Assembly (NCBI GenBank): GCA_018524725.1
Contig: JAEUWP010000135.1
Coordinates: 62,001 to 126,000 of the forward strand
Direction: 5' to 3'
DNA from: Podaxis mareebaensis
Taxonomy: Eukaryota > Basidiomycota > Agaricomycetes > Agaricales > Agaricaceae
DNA length: 64,000 nucleotides
Part shown: piece after piece, positions 23,301-35,523 of the stretch
Layout of the letters: every line of letters starts with the position of its first letter
Numbering within the stretch: the first letter of the stretch is position 1
The notes under the pieces: generated by a model
What the model was told of the DNA's origin: nothing
Seen by the model: the letters and a program-made list of their open reading frames with translations, nothing else
Database searches by the model: none
Program-made: the position numbers and the translations under genes

Positions 23301-26300
23301 TCACTCAGCCAAAAGCTTCACCTTCTCCCCTCCGAGATACGCATACTGAATCCTTCTCACCCCAAGATTCCTCACAAAAATCTCTTGTGGGTCCTCAGGG
23401 ACCACATCCAAATTATTATCACTCCACACCACTTCCCAATCCCTCTCATCCCCATCCTCGACCACAACCGATAAGAACAAACTCTTCACAGGCCTCTCAA
23501 CCTCCACCCCTACCCTCGCCGACCCATCACCCCTCCGCTCCACAGTGATCCGTAACCCAGGATCCGGGAATTGCAGATACTTGAACGGCTGCGGCCAATC
23601 CACATACCTCGCCAACATAACCCCAGTCTCCGGATGCAACAGCCTTGCACAAACAACAACAGTGCAACTCGTGATATTCACCGTTGACTCATCGGCCGGG
23701 GGTTCAGGACACCTGAAGCTCCATAGACCCGTGGCTTGGTTCGCGGGAATGAGCTCGGTGGATGTTTTGCTCTCGCGCCAGGAAGCGGCTGTAGATCCGG
23801 GTCGGAGGTCGAAGTAGGTTAGGGAGAGGGTTGCATGCGTAGGTGTTAGGAGGGTTGAAGCGGCGCAGATTGTGAGAGAGGCACATGTGCTTTGGAATGC
23901 GCCAAATTCGTAGAACTGGGTTGGGTGTGAATTAGTAAAGAAGGGAGATATTGACGGAGGAATGGAAGATAGACTTGCCGGTTCGGGTCTGTCGTTATCT
24001 CTGTTTTTGGTCACCTACATGCATAGGATTAATGGAGAGAGGTCGGAATGGCCGGGGTGTCCATACCCTGCGAATGATATGGAGCGATAATGGCTTCAAG
24101 ACTCGGGCAATAGTGTAATATGCAGGTTTCGGCCTCATCTATAAGGGGTCATTGTTTGACATGACGAGTAACACGACTTGACGCCGTGACTCACGAAGTA
24201 GTCGACAATGGACCATGAGACGACCGGCCAGCAATCGTTCAGTTGCCAGATTAGGACACCTGCGGTCTGCGCAGCAGGGGTCAATGGTACAAACTTGAAT
24301 GCATATATGCATCACTTAACATATTCTTTGCCCCGCCCTGCCCACACTTGTTTCCAAGACCTGTAGGCAAACCCGACACCCTCCGCCTGCATGACCTGGG
24401 TACGAAATGCGTGGCTACAGAGGCAATGAGAACATAAAACTCGAATGCGTGCACCCAATCCCAAGACCCACGTTTCAAGGTCCTCCGTAATCCTGAAATT
24501 CTCGTTCATGACGATCGCAAACCGGCGCTCAAAGCTACCAGCGCGGATGTGTTGAGCCATAAGTGGGGACTGAGCGTACCACTGTTCTTCCCCTGCTCCT
24601 GCCATCCAGTGACGTACCGTCTGCATGGATGGGAACGACGGGAGGCCAAATTCACTAAAAAAAATTCATCGGAAAATGTACCATGGTGAGGTCATGGCGA
24701 CCACACCCACCTGACGAAACGGCCGCCGAGTTTATCGTACTGCTGGTACGGCAGCTCCTTTCCTCCCCAGATATCCCAAACGTGGACATCTCCGACTGAC
24801 TGGTCCGCGGTGTTCCAGCCTTCGCCCCCGTAAGGAGAACCCCGATGGTACGGGATTGGGGGATCTGTTAATCTTTCGACGGTTTGTGGAAAGATTTCTT
24901 CGTAGAACTTGCGGGCGGGTAGGTCACTATGTTCTATGCCATGGAGTGAGTACGGTCCAAGGAACCAAAAAGATGCAGCGCACCGTTCCACTGTAAGATT
25001 TGCTGATAATCTTCGTTGTTCCCGCAGAAGAGGGCGATACAAGGATGGTGCCTCAAACGTTTCACATTTTGCTCGGCTTCAATCGAAACGTTCGCCACGA
25101 ACTCGTCGTGAGCAGGGTATATGCCGCAGGCGAATTGAAAGTCCTGCCACACTAACAAACCGAGTTCTGACCTACTTCAATATCCCGATCCTCCTTTGTG
25201 AAAACGGATTAGCGTACCATCACAGATATCATAAAAGACATCGGGTTCGTAAACCCCTCCGCCCCAAACTCGGACCATTATTTGATTTCCGTCCCGAGCC
25301 AGGGTTAATAGATGTCGGTATTTTTCGTCGGTGACTCTTGTAAAGAAGTTATCGGCGGGAATCCAATTTGATCCTGATAACAAAATTTCAGGGACTGCGC
25401 AGTTTGGGTTCGGATGGTTGTACGGCACCTCCTATGAACATTCTGATCTTGTTAACCTCAAACACAAAAGATGTTCCCCAGCCATGTTGGTCCGGTGCCC
25501 AGAGACGTTCTTGAATCAACGCCACTGACCGGAAGCCAATGCGCTTCGTGATGGTGTCCAGCACCACATCGCTCTAGGGAGTTTGGGTTGGGTTGAAGTC
25601 ACCATAACATCCAGGAGATGCTTACCGTGCCCAGAATAGTGACCTCGAGATCGTATAACGGCTGCTTCCCGTAGCTAAAGGGCCACCACAGTTCAACCCC
25701 TTTTTGTTGTAATTCATACCAGGTGATGAGGTTATCCAGCTTTACATAACGAACTTGATCCCGAGTGTCGTAAAGGCGCCTTTCGCTTTGAATTGCCTCG
25801 GCGCCCGGTAATTTGAGACTGACAAAAATGGCCTTAATGTCCCAGGGTCGTCCGTCGAGTTCTATATCGACCTTGAGGGTGATAGAGGGGTCAGAGTAGG
25901 TCCGTGGATAGACACCTTGAATCCGGGTAGAATATGTTCTGAGCGTTATAGGTCGATAAGGTCCACAAGTCATAAGTTCTGGACCCTGAGGGGCTTGTGA
26001 ATCATGAGTTTAGGATGAGAGGACGGTATATACCCAATCCCATCTGGAATAATGAGTGAAGGTGTTTCAACCAAAACTAGTAAGCGTACCTCCAGTCATA
26101 CTGCGCTTTACGTAGGTACAATCGACTGGAGTTGCCGAGGTTGGCGGAACCTGCTCTATGGTAACCCCTTGAACGTGCCTCCTCAAGCGCATACATCTTG
26201 GCAGATTTGAAATGCAAAAGTAACGTATCCCCTTCCTCAAGCAGGAGGTCCAAATTCTTTGCTTCATGGCATATATCGTACGCATAACTTCTGAACATGT

Positions 26301-26774
26301 TGACGCATTCCAAGATGCGGAAGCCATTCTGAGCGGCGGTGAACACAAACACCCGGCTCTGAGGAGATAGAAAGCACACACGAGATACACATCACAGATC
26401 GTATCAAGGCCCTCAAACTCGAGCGACGTAAATTCACCAAGCCCGGGCGGACTGGCCTCGAAAGTGGTTTTGTACAGCCACTCGGCTTCGCCAATCCCTG
26501 AGGAAAGCTTCGACCTAGCCTCATTATCGTTAGATTACGATGACCCACATTGGACCTTGTGCTCATTGAAACCGATAAACGGGTCTGGGATAAACCTCTT
26601 ATGCAATAGTTCAGTATGGATCTCTGATGGAAATTGGGATACCGGAATCCAATATTGGGTATAGTCATCGCCAACGGGACGCCCGAGCTCGTGTTCGAGG
26701 GCCGGAAACACGTCATGATTTCGCTTCTTCCAGAACCAGTTTTGGGATACCTGCTGAGCGGCGGCTGGTGGCAT
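23301..26774 (-). CDS. beta-mannosidase, glycoside hydrolase family 2
   Basis: A retaining exo-enzyme releasing mannose from beta-mannosides. The start at 26772-26774 reads MPPAAAQQVSQNWFWKKRNH. Next come the sugar-binding domain (LYKTTFEASPPGLGEF), the immunoglobulin-like domain (GVELWWPFSYGKQPLYDLEV) and the TIM barrel. The barrel shows SGSNWIPADNFFTRVTDEKY, VRVWGGGVYEPDVFYDICD and WQDFQFACGIYPA. HPCIALFCGNNED contains the acid/base Glu and SEFGLPSFPSMQTV the nucleophile Glu. The C-terminal domain ends GGEKVKLLAE at 23301. There is no signal peptide, which fits the intracellular GH2 beta-mannosidase clade B, though the ATG could lie differently. About a dozen introns. The gene looks complete and would act on beta-mannan breakdown products or N-glycan cores. 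Confidence 0.92.
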
Positions 26775-26813
26775 CGCGATGTGAGATAAGGGCGCTAAAC
26801 CAAAGGGATGTGA

Positions 26814-26822
26814 CTTATATAA
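26814..26822 (-). promoter_or_regulatory. TATA box of beta-mannosidase
   Basis: TTATATAAG read on the minus strand lies about 42 bp before the start codon, consistent with a core promoter and a very short leader. It supports the chosen start. Confidence 0.45.
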
Positions 26823-27532
26823 CTAACTTTATCTTAATTTATACGCGAATGATCCACACGGGTGATCTCTGGTTTCAATCCGGTCATGTTATTCAGTCAA
26901 TGACCAAGATTGGCAATCCGGCTTCCTGAATTTCATGCCGCCTATTATCTAGCCGAGCTCATACTGGTAGCAAACAACCCCTTAGCTGTAATGTGACACT
27001 GGTTATGGAAGAAGCTCGTGTGAAATTTGAGGCGAACTCACGTTTGATAAGTTGTTGGAAATTGGAACGCCAAGTTGACCTCATCGCTGGGCAGCGGTCA
27101 GCTGGGCCAACATCGTTTGGTCCTCTTTGGATAGATCAAGGTTCAATATTCAATATTCAATCACGAGCATGTTCTATGCCAGTCTATATCCTCCGCTTCC
27201 AGAATGACAGGAAAGTTGGAGCATGAGTCTGACTTGCAACGTTTGCAAGCTCCTGCCTCCTGGACGCTCACGCGCTCACGTCCGAAAACACCCAAGGAAG
27301 CCGGTGACTGGTTCGCACGTACACATGCTCACCTGCTCACATATGGTCTCCCTCCGAGCGGGGCTCGCATGGTTACATAAGTTTACTCTGAGCAATGGTT
27401 AGGTCGAGTTGTAGCGGCTTTGCTGCGGTCGTAACAGAATTGCGATCATCGTCTCCCTCCATACACTGTTACTGGATTGCATCATAGCGGTGCTGCATCC
27501 TCACGGAGACAACACTCTTAGACCCGTAAAAC
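26823..27532. other. divergent promoter region, beta-mannosidase / GNAT
   Basis: About 700 bp shared by two divergent genes. A short tract of repeated TTCAATA units lies at about 27140-27160. No gene is supported. Confidence 0.4.
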
Positions 27533-28105
27533 ATGCCTTTGGAGAATCCAAATGTGAAAGGTGAGGTTAATCCTGGCTCTTGCACAATTGATCTAGAAAG
27601 AAGCTCATCCTCGCTCTTCCAAAATGTGGAACGGTTTCAAGTTCATTGTAGACAAATTGAAGTGGAAGACGCCCTGGCCCTCAGACATTCAGTTCTTTGG
27701 CCCACGAAGGATATTAGCCACGTCCAGCTCCCAAAGGACGCAGCCGGAGTTCATCTCGGGGCGTTCCTGGCGAACGACAAAAGAAAGGAGCCCGTTGCAG
27801 TAATCTCCCTCTTCACAGAGGATATACCTCAGCTTCCCGGGGTATCACCCTCAATTCACACGACACGCACCATTCGTTTCCGAAAATTCGCCTGCGACGT
27901 TGCATATCAGCACAAGGGGATTGGCAGCCAACTTCTCGAATATGCGGTTTCTTTTGCTCGATCTGATATGAACGGCTCACTTTTGTGGTGCGATGCACGC
28001 ACGACAGCCCTTGGGTGGTACCAAAAACGAGGATTAGAAAAGTTTGGCGACACTTTCTACAAAGGAGCTGTCGAATATATTCGGATGAAACGGGAGCTGC
28101 CCTAG
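27533..28105 (+). CDS. GNAT-family N-acetyltransferase
   Basis: A single-exon gene of 190 residues, ATG 27533 to TAG 28103-28105. The GNAT fold transfers acetyl from acetyl-CoA to a primary amine. The core reads RFRKFACDVAYQHKGIGSQL; the acetyl-CoA loop is Q-x-x-G-I-G followed by QLLEYAVSFA (residues about 130-145). The strand-and-loop ALGWYQKRGLEKFGDTF near the C-terminus is the usual end of the fold. A 35-residue N-terminal extension has no recognisable motif. The layout (LRHSVLWP near residue 50) is like the predicted ElaA/YjcF-type acetyltransferases. Its substrate is unknown. It is transcribed away from beta-mannosidase. The absence of introns stands out among intron-rich neighbours. Confidence 0.88.
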   Translation: MPLENPNVKGEVNPGSCTIDLERSSSSLFQNVERFQVHCRQIEVEDALALRHSVLWPTKDISHVQLPKDAAGVHLGAFLANDKRKEPVAVISLFTEDIPQLPGVSPSIHTTRTIRFRKFACDVAYQHKGIGSQLLEYAVSFARSDMNGSLLWCDARTTALGWYQKRGLEKFGDTFYKGAVEYIRMKRELP

Positions 28106-30014
28106 GGAGAACGCGTGCTCGGACCCAGTAATAATGTTATAGGGTTCTGGGCCGAAGGAACTCGGGAGCGAAGGTGGCATCTGGTTTGCTGCACTTGACG
28201 CGGGTGGGGGATTGTTTAGCATTATTGTCAGCGCAGGTGTCAGCATACACTCAGCATACGACTGTTTTTGCGAGAGCCCTGTTCCAGAACTCGGCATGAA
28301 TCCCGATAGATGTAATACATTCCTGACGCTCCATATCTACAAGCTATGGCGTTGTAGCGCCACTCTTGGACCGGGGCTTCCAATGGAATATGAGCACTAT
28401 CCTCTGCCAGGCACGTGTGCATCTCTCCTTGGAACACCACGCGTTAACCAGTCTTGAGTCTTCCTTGTGGCGGACTGGTTTGATTTGACTCTCCGACGAG
28501 AAATTTGACTAAGATACACGTACAATTGGTAATTCCGTGTGCTTATCCGTTGGTACCAATCCTTTGGTGTGCTTTATTAGGCTTTTCGAAGGACATCCTG
28601 GATCACCGGACACACGCATGGAGGAAAGTTGTTTGAGCGCTCTTGGTTTAGTACGTCAGGACTTTCGACAGCGCCACCGCGGCTAACGGTCGCCAATCAC
28701 GAGTCCTCGCCGGTAACCAAAGACAGGCAACCAATGAGGCGTCTGACGCAACTGGAGATAATAACGATAAAATCTGAATACTGTGCTGCGACTCATCTTT
28801 GTGAAAATCAATTCAATCAACTTTATAGGGTAGTGAAGGGATGATGAATTTACAAGCGAAGGTCCGGCCGTGTCGGCTTTGCGGAAAAAGATAGGAATTA
28901 CAAAATTAAGAATGCCATCTTTTCGGTTCGTAGAGAATGGATCCCAATTGATGCCTTTTCTAGTTGTAGGAATTACTTGATCAAATCAAAATACGATCGG
29001 TGGCATGTTGGGATAGGGATTGCTTGAATCCGTGATTAAGAACTTTGAAAGCCCGCAAGAATATAAAAATGAGGGCAACTGCGAGTGTAGTCGCCAACTA
29101 CCCTCCTCACTACTCATCCCCTCTTCCTTCACGAACTTCCAGCGCGTGGAACTGCCTGTGCAGGTGCCGCATCGCTTCTTCCCCGAACTATTGGGTTATG
29201 ATACAGACCTGTCTGAGAGCACTGGCCTTCGTCAGCTCGCGCTACGACTTTCTGTTCATAGCCCAAATAGTAGGGGAAGTGGCTCTTGGGCTATCTCTCA
29301 TGTGCATTCCTCACAAAAAATTAGTCATCGTGTATTTCCTAGCCAGCCCTCACAATGCCTATCTAGGAGTAATATTTGATCATCCAATTTTATTATGCGT
29401 ACGGTTTTTTTAATTTCGCTTTAAATACATAAAAGCTTCAAGATGACGAAAGTGGCGTAACGGAGTCTATTCTGTAGTTAGATATTTCACTCCCATGATC
29501 ATCAGTTATGCTTTTCCTGCGTGGATATACTCGGTCGTCATGTGCATAGCCTCTCATGCATTTACAGGTGTTGTATAGTACGCTTTTGTGATAACAAGGG
29601 TCCTGCACGGAGTGAGCCATTTGAGGCGTCCAGTTGTCTCTGATACGGGAATAACTTTATGAGGGGTAGTGCGATGGCTCTCTAGAATCTTATCTATATG
29701 GTTGTTATCTCCAATTCAAGTTGAAGTACCTAGAAGGCCTCGGGTGCCACAACAAGAATTCTCCGGGATATCACAAGCCATATGCTTAACTGTTTGACTA
29801 GGTGTGAGGTATCTCCCTTCTGAGATTTCGAATTGTCAGACAGACCACAATATGAAGCATTGCAACTCGGACGCCATCACTGGCGACATTGATTAGGTAA
29901 CCAACCGCGTAATTACAGGAAGTGTGATCTCCAGCCTTGACCAGAACCACCATCTTCCAACCCTCAATAACCTCGAAATAACCTTGAAACCGGCTTACCG
30001 CGTCTGACCAAGCC
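28106..30014. other. 1.9 kb without a confident gene
   Basis: The stretch between GNAT and the E2 gene has short frames only. One plus-strand frame (29045-29413) contains a hydrophobic segment (FIAQIVGEVALGLSLMCI) but has no homologue I recognise and lacks splice-linked partners. The right end holds the E2 promoter. I would treat it as non-coding. Confidence 0.4.
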
Positions 30015-30846
30015 ATGGATGCTCGCCTACGTCGTGTAAATAAGGAAATAGCGGGTGAGTAGACATTGAAATGCCACTTTCATCGATAATCGCCGCAGTT
30101 CTCATGTCCCTTTGCACAAAGACTGTAAGAATGACAAGACATCGAACATCAGAATTGAGCTCGTTGGTGACTCTCCGTTCCATCTAAAAGGGTCATTTCC
30201 AGGACCTCAGGGGACACCCTATGAAGGGGGTAACTTTGATGTTGTGAGTATGGGTGATAACATCGCATATGATCATGGCAATTTATGACGCCAACAGGAC
30301 ATTGTGATACCAGACTCATATCCCTTTCAACCTGTCAAGATGAAATTCATCACCAAAGTATATCATCCGAATGTTTCGTCAGCATCCGGCGCCATCTGCC
30401 TCGATATTCTCAAGGATGCTTGGTCTCCTGTCCTCACTCTTAAATCTACTATGATCTCGCTGCAAAGCCTGTTGTGTTCCCCTGAGCCCAACGATCCACA
30501 AGATGCTGAAGTCGCCAAGCATTATATGACGAGCAAAGCTAGTTTCGAAGAAACCGCTCGATACTGGACGGAAATATACGCGGGCGGGCCAGGTTCGAAG
30601 TCGGGTAAAGGGGGTTCCTCAGGGACACGAGATGAAGTAGCAATCGCTGGACTAGACTCCCAGCATGTCACCCGTTTCGAGTCTCTGGGCTTCCCCAGAG
30701 GCCAAGTGGTAAGTTCTTCTTACTTGAGGAGTAGAACCTTTCTGACTTGCTTATAGATCGATGTCCTCAGACGGTTGAACTATCGCGGGAGCAACGTTTC
30801 CAAGATCAATGACGACAGAGTTGTTGAAGAACTTCTGAAGTCTTGA
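30015..30846 (+). CDS. ubiquitin-conjugating enzyme E2 with C-terminal UBA (UBE2K/Ubc1 type)
   Basis: A class II E2 that accepts ubiquitin from E1 and can build Lys48 chains; yeast Ubc1 and human E2-25K have this layout. Four exons are joined by canonical introns (30042-30118, 30244-30299, about 30709-30756). ATG 30015 gives MDARLRRVNKEIA, the conserved N-terminal helix. Then come FPGPQGTPYEGGNF and KFITKVYHPNVSSASGAICL. The active-site Cys (residue about 90) sits in ICLDILKDAWSP, with the HPN motif upstream. The catalytic fold ends near residue 155. After a Gly/Ser/Lys-rich linker the UBA domain reads VTRFESLGFPRGQVIDVLRR and ends LLKS at TGA 30844-30846. It is complete, about 215 residues. 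One difference from most homologues is HPNVSSASG, where HPNISSVTG is usual. Confidence 0.93.
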
Positions 30847-31632
30847 GGAATTCATGCATGAGCCATACTCTGCTCTCCAAGTACAACATTTACGCATTAT
30901 TTTCCCTGTCCTCAATTCATCATAGCATTGCTTTCTGTGATTCTTTCCCTGTGGGTGTTGTATTAACTATTTTTGAATAGTGACGTCTGTAATACACTTA
31001 TCTCGGATCGTGAGGGATTTTCTCCTTTCACAGATCCCCTGCACAAGATCTTACCCTACATTATCCCACCTCTGAGCCTCCGCCCGGGTATTGGAGGGAT
31101 GCAGTGCGGAGTTACACTGTGTTCTTCCGCCGAGCTGGACATCCTCGATTATTTCACAGTACGCTTTAGATGAATACCAAGTGAAATGACATCATCGAAG
31201 GTGACGTTCGGTTTATCGGTTTCCGTTGCAATCATGTTGTGCATATGTATTCTACTTGAAAGGGGATGAATGGCAGTATGTACTTAGCATTAATCAGATT
31301 ACTACCTGCGCGGCTCGTAAATATTGCCCGAGACAAAGCAACGACTAAGTCAACTTCCATGTCGATCTCGAAGCCGATCAACTGGCAACGCCCATGCTTT
31401 GTTTCAATTTGGCAGCCTGTTGACATGTTGGCTTCCTGTAAGAACCAATAATTATGCATTCTCTATATTGACCTCTATCCTCGACCGCACAACACCGGTT
31501 GCGAGGGATTGATCTCAACAGACCGGAAGTGTTTGACTCATAGAGCAGAATTCCTACAACAGAATACCGCGGTTCGCGTGGATCATAATCTATCGTTTGC
31601 TGCGGGATAATAGACGCGATACCAAAAGCCTT
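30847..31632. other. intergenic between convergent E2 and MFS genes
   Basis: About 790 bp of 3' flanking sequence for two convergent genes. Overlapping short frames on both strands (31230-31510) show no family resemblance. Confidence 0.4.
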
Positions 31633-33600
31633 CTATGACTGTCTAACATCCACATTCGCCTCATGATTCTCTTCCTTTGATGAGGTTGTATCCTTTTGCG
31701 CTCGCACTGGGTTCTCTTTTGAGTTACTAGTTTCTTGGTCGCTTTGAGCCTGAATAATTTTCTTCCTCCTCGCCTCGAACCCGCCCTCGTACCCAAACCA
31801 TGTGTGCCTGCGGCAATGAGGGCCTCGCAGGAGGAGGATGAACAACTGCCAACCCGTCCAGCCCAATCCCAAAGCAGCCCCAGCCCTCCAGCCGAAATGA
31901 ACGAAAACGTGGGTTCCGACAGAGGTTCCGAGAACCTGTCCTATGAAGATCTGTGCACAATCATACATGAATATTGTTACGGGATGCGCGTAACTGTGAA
32001 CAGGGAACATACCGATAGGATGCTAACTGCATTGAGTCGCGCACGCGCTGCCGGTTCAATGCTAATCATGAAACACCAAACCAAAATTTTGGTTAGTCGA
32101 CAACGTTCACGCTGTCGTAAATGAAAGGAAATGGCGCTGCTTACCTGAATATAGCGGTTGAGAGCGATACCTGGAGGTTCTGGCGAAACACATCGAGACC
32201 GAACGTGGCTATGATGACAGCCGCAACGTGGATGCCACCAGCCGCAGTTTGGATGGCCTGGAATACGAGGAGCATGCAGATAGAGACCAGGGAAGCATAC
32301 CACGGGACTAATTTGTCGATGACACGCCCACCGATCGGTCCCGTTGATACACCAGCAATGCCGATGAGTCCGAATAGGCCGATCACAAGCCTAATAATTG
32401 TGGGGTGAGTGGATGGTAAAGAGGCCTTAGCCCATATCACCTACGTGGAATAGTTGTATGGTGGACCACCCAACAAGAAAGTCAATGTCACCCAGAAGTT
32501 GCTGAAGACAGCGCTCGAACTCAAATTAATGAGACAAGCTTGAACGAGGATAGGTTCAGTCACCGCAAATTTCGCCATTGTCCATAAAATGCTCCAGTAC
32601 GTCAGGTGTTTGTTTTTCGACGGGTAGTCTGGTAACATGACGTAGCTCCCAAGGAGTACGACGCCTTGGACACCAATGGCGAAGTAGTAAACGACACGCC
32701 ATGAAACAAACTGCGCGATGATGCCTGACAGAACGCGAGCGACGAGGATACCAAATAGAAGTCCGGAGAGGACAATGGAGATTGCTGAGGCTCTCCGCTT
32801 GTCTGGGGCGAGGTCTGCTGCAAGGGGTATAAGGATCTGAGGTGTAACGGAGACGGCTCCTACTATGAAGGAAAGAACTTCGAAGACGACGAGATCGCTG
32901 GTTACAGCCAAGCCGATGGTGAGTGCTGTAGATAGGATCACGGTTGAAAGGATCAGCGGCCTGCGTCGAACGAGGTCGCCTAGAGGTGATATCAACAAAA
33001 GCCCTGCTGCGTACCTGGCATAGGGTGAGTGTTTCGAACTATTCCTGGGTCTGTTTGGCGCTCACCCTGCCTGGACTAGTGTTGGAACTCTAGGGTGTGA
33101 CTCAGCACTGGGTTGAAGCAGGAAAGGAGTAGAACGTACTTTGATATTTCAGAATACGACACCATAAAGTCATTGGAAAGCTGAACTGACGGGAGGTTAG
33201 TCTTCCGAAGCACTGAACCTCTCGGAATCGAGGAACGTACTCAGGAGAGGTTGGCAGTAATATAAGTTGGCGACGGCTATGACATCAATCATCAGACTTT
33301 TCATCACAATCCAACCAAAGAAGACCCACTGAATGTGCTGAAGAACCCGAAGGCAATGTTCAACGCCAACCCGAAATGAAAGGGTTTGGCTGGATCGTAG
33401 CGAAGGTGGACGGGTATCGGAATTACACCAAAATCGCGGGTAAGTTGATGTTTGGCGTTTTCCGGCAGAGTATCGTCGGCTTTCTCCGGGTCTTGCGTGG
33501 TAGGCAGTTGAGCAGACAACTCTTGAGCGTCGTGAAATTTTTCCGAACGACTCATGCCTCCCCTGACGGTCTCTTCAGTGAAAGAGCTGGTTCGCGTCAT
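31633..33600 (-). CDS. MFS general substrate transporter
   Basis: A proton-coupled transporter of the major facilitator superfamily in a membrane, probably the plasma membrane. The start at 33598-33600 leads to a hydrophilic N-terminal tail of about 70 residues. The first membrane segments follow (FHFGLALNIAFGFFSTFSG, then ANLYYCQPLL in a short exon). After TM2 the signature loop LISPLGDLVRRRPLI matches the MFS motif G-x-x-x-D-x-x-G-R-R/K. Further segments include VLSFIVGAVSVTPQILIPLA and GLLFGILVARVLSGIIAQFV (the TM5 G-rich motif). Then comes AAGGIHVAAVIIATFGLDVF, with 12 segments expected. The C-terminal cytosolic tail is Lys/Glu-rich and ends at TAG 31633-31635. It resembles bacterial-type sugar or drug MFS carriers (ANLYYxQPLL family), often predicted as efflux. 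All introns keep frame. Its upstream region has a second copy further right. Confidence 0.87.
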
Positions 33601-33649
33601 GGTGGAAGAGAGACAAGTCTGCCGAAAGTTCTCGAGTTGGTGCCGGCCA

Positions 33650-33960
33650 GTGGGTAGGCATGTATCATCATGCGATTCCTAATCATGGAAGTGTATGTCC
33701 TCGCCAAATTTAGCCTTGCCGCCGGCCACGGGTGGGTTGGAGATTGAATTGAGGCTTTCGGTCTGTGGCTGTCCAGGTACTATCCGAGGGGTGGTGGTCT
33801 TCGGAAATCTTTTGATGTGGTTGAGTCACATATGCTCAGGATTTGAGCCCTTCAGACTCCAGGGGCCCGCTATTATGCAGGGATCTACGTGACAAGTCCA
33901 CTTCACGTGACAAGTGTTTTCGGATAGCTTGCCGATGATCAATCTCTCACTTAACCAATG
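33650..33960. repeat. duplicated upstream segment, copy A (MFS promoter)
   Basis: This segment directly upstream of the MFS start shares ordered blocks with 34980-35225. Shared pieces include ATGTATCAT, TCATGGAAGTG, GAATTGAG, GGATTTGA..CCTTCAG, GATCTAC and CACGTG. It carries two ACGTGACAAGT copies (33887-33897 and 33905-33915). It is likely the promoter and 5' leader. Confidence 0.65.
33887..33915. promoter_or_regulatory. paired ACGTGACAAGT motifs with a CACGTG box
   Basis: ACGTGACAAGT occurs twice in direct orientation, 18 bp apart. The second copy is part of a palindromic CACGTG (33904-33909), a bHLH/bZIP-type site. CACGTG recurs in copy B of the duplicated segment at 35175-35180. Function is inferred from conservation between the copies. 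Confidence 0.4.
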
Positions 33961-34974
33961 CCCGACTAAACTTGTTACAGTGCTCAAGGCGCCTCGAATA
34001 CAGGAGATGAGAGAATGCGTGGAACTTGGGCTGCCAACCGGATAAGATGCTTGATATCGACTGACAAATTATTGGAAAAGTCATCTTAAATGTTAGAAGG
34101 ATCCTATTCGTCTCTCAGTCATATGTTACATGCCTCTTTAGCTCGAAGCAATTTACATTATATCCCACGAGTGTCTGGTTTTGTGGTAAAAAGTCAACAT
34201 TAGACGAGAAATGACAGGGCCAAGGGAGAAGGGAAAGAAGTCGAAACAGCGGGTTATCGACTAATATTGGTGTAAGTTTGGTGAGAAGTAGGGTGTTGCG
34301 GACTAATGTTCAATGTTCAACCTTCGACTGTTATGCTTGGAGGCATAATTTAATTAACACCTGGGTAGAGCGCGGTGGAACGAAAAGAAAAGTTCGGTTC
34401 CGAACGTACCTGATACAGTCTAATTCTTCCATGATTGCCTTGGGCAATGGCCTGATTCTCGGCGCGTCAAGAATCCTCAGCGACCTTGGCCACCATGTTG
34501 GTAATCTGGCTTGCGCACATCAGGCGGGCCCTGTTTCAGATAGTTTTAAATACATATATTGAGGCACCCTTCACAGGGTGTATCTAGTTTGTGTCACCTT
34601 CATACAGTGAGTTGAAGAGTCTGACTTTAGTCGTCCACGCCTTTTCCCGGGGCCTAGGGTAGGCCAGCGTCTTGCTGGATGGTCCACATAGCAAGAAGTA
34701 CCCTAGCTTGGCCATGGCTCGTTATCAGCGACGTTGGCTATTTCTGCCAGACCCTTCGAGGGTGTTGGTGTCGCACCACCGCCAATCGTCTACGATGGTC
34801 AGTGAAAATACCACATGTGTTATGGATCATTTCTGCCTGCCATTGGAAGAAGTGGTTGTTGGACGAAGGTGTGACAATGCTGTTGGTCATGGTTGCAATT
34901 GCTGTCTCCGACTTCACCGCCTCGACCTCGAGTGCTGCAAAGTCACTCCTGTTTTATGGAACGTCGCGGCCAAT

Positions 34975-35230
34975 CAGCTGGGGAACGGGTATGTATCATG
35001 GTGTTGTTCCTGATCATGGAAGTGCCGAGCCACTGCGGCGGGCACGGGTCAGTTAGAGAATGAATTGAGAGAGCGCGGCTGTGCTACACACGCTAAGGAT
35101 TTGAATCCTTCAGAGGGCTATTAAGCAGAAGATCTACACCAGTCATAGCGAAGGAGAGATGGGCAATATCCTCTCACGTGGCAGGTACTTGTCCCTGGAT
35201 AGTTTACTGATGACCAATCTCCAAACACAA
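34975..35230. repeat. duplicated upstream segment, copy B (orphan)
   Basis: A diverged copy of 33650-33960 in the same orientation, with indels. It should have an MFS-like start to its left, on the minus strand, but 34680-34975 gives no MFS reading; only an unidentified open frame (34679-35056, plus strand) covers it. It may be the leftover promoter of a deleted MFS paralogue. It also lies about 300 bp before the secreted-protein gene at 35524. Confidence 0.6.
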
Positions 35231-35523
35231 TCTAATACTTTATATAGAATCCAATACTCGATTCCATTGGCCCATAACCTAACTCAAGTACGCAAGTCTG
35301 ACCAGGGGTAGCGCAGTAATCTAATACCTGTTCAATCTGCGTGGTCCTGTTGCTAATGAACGCATGGAAACTGCATCCCGCACTATCTCTCGCAGAACTG
35401 CATTGCTGGGACTCGAGTAGCTCCAATTGCCCCACTTCTACCGAATGTTCTCACAAGAAAACACTGCCGCGAGGCGTAGCTTGGCTCGACGATTCTATGC
35501 TGATCTTATCTTGATCTGATACT

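Noticed and set aside
28034..28440. Minus-strand frames overlapping the end of the GNAT gene
   Set aside because: They overlap a well-supported single-exon gene in antisense, lack homology and lack a splice model.
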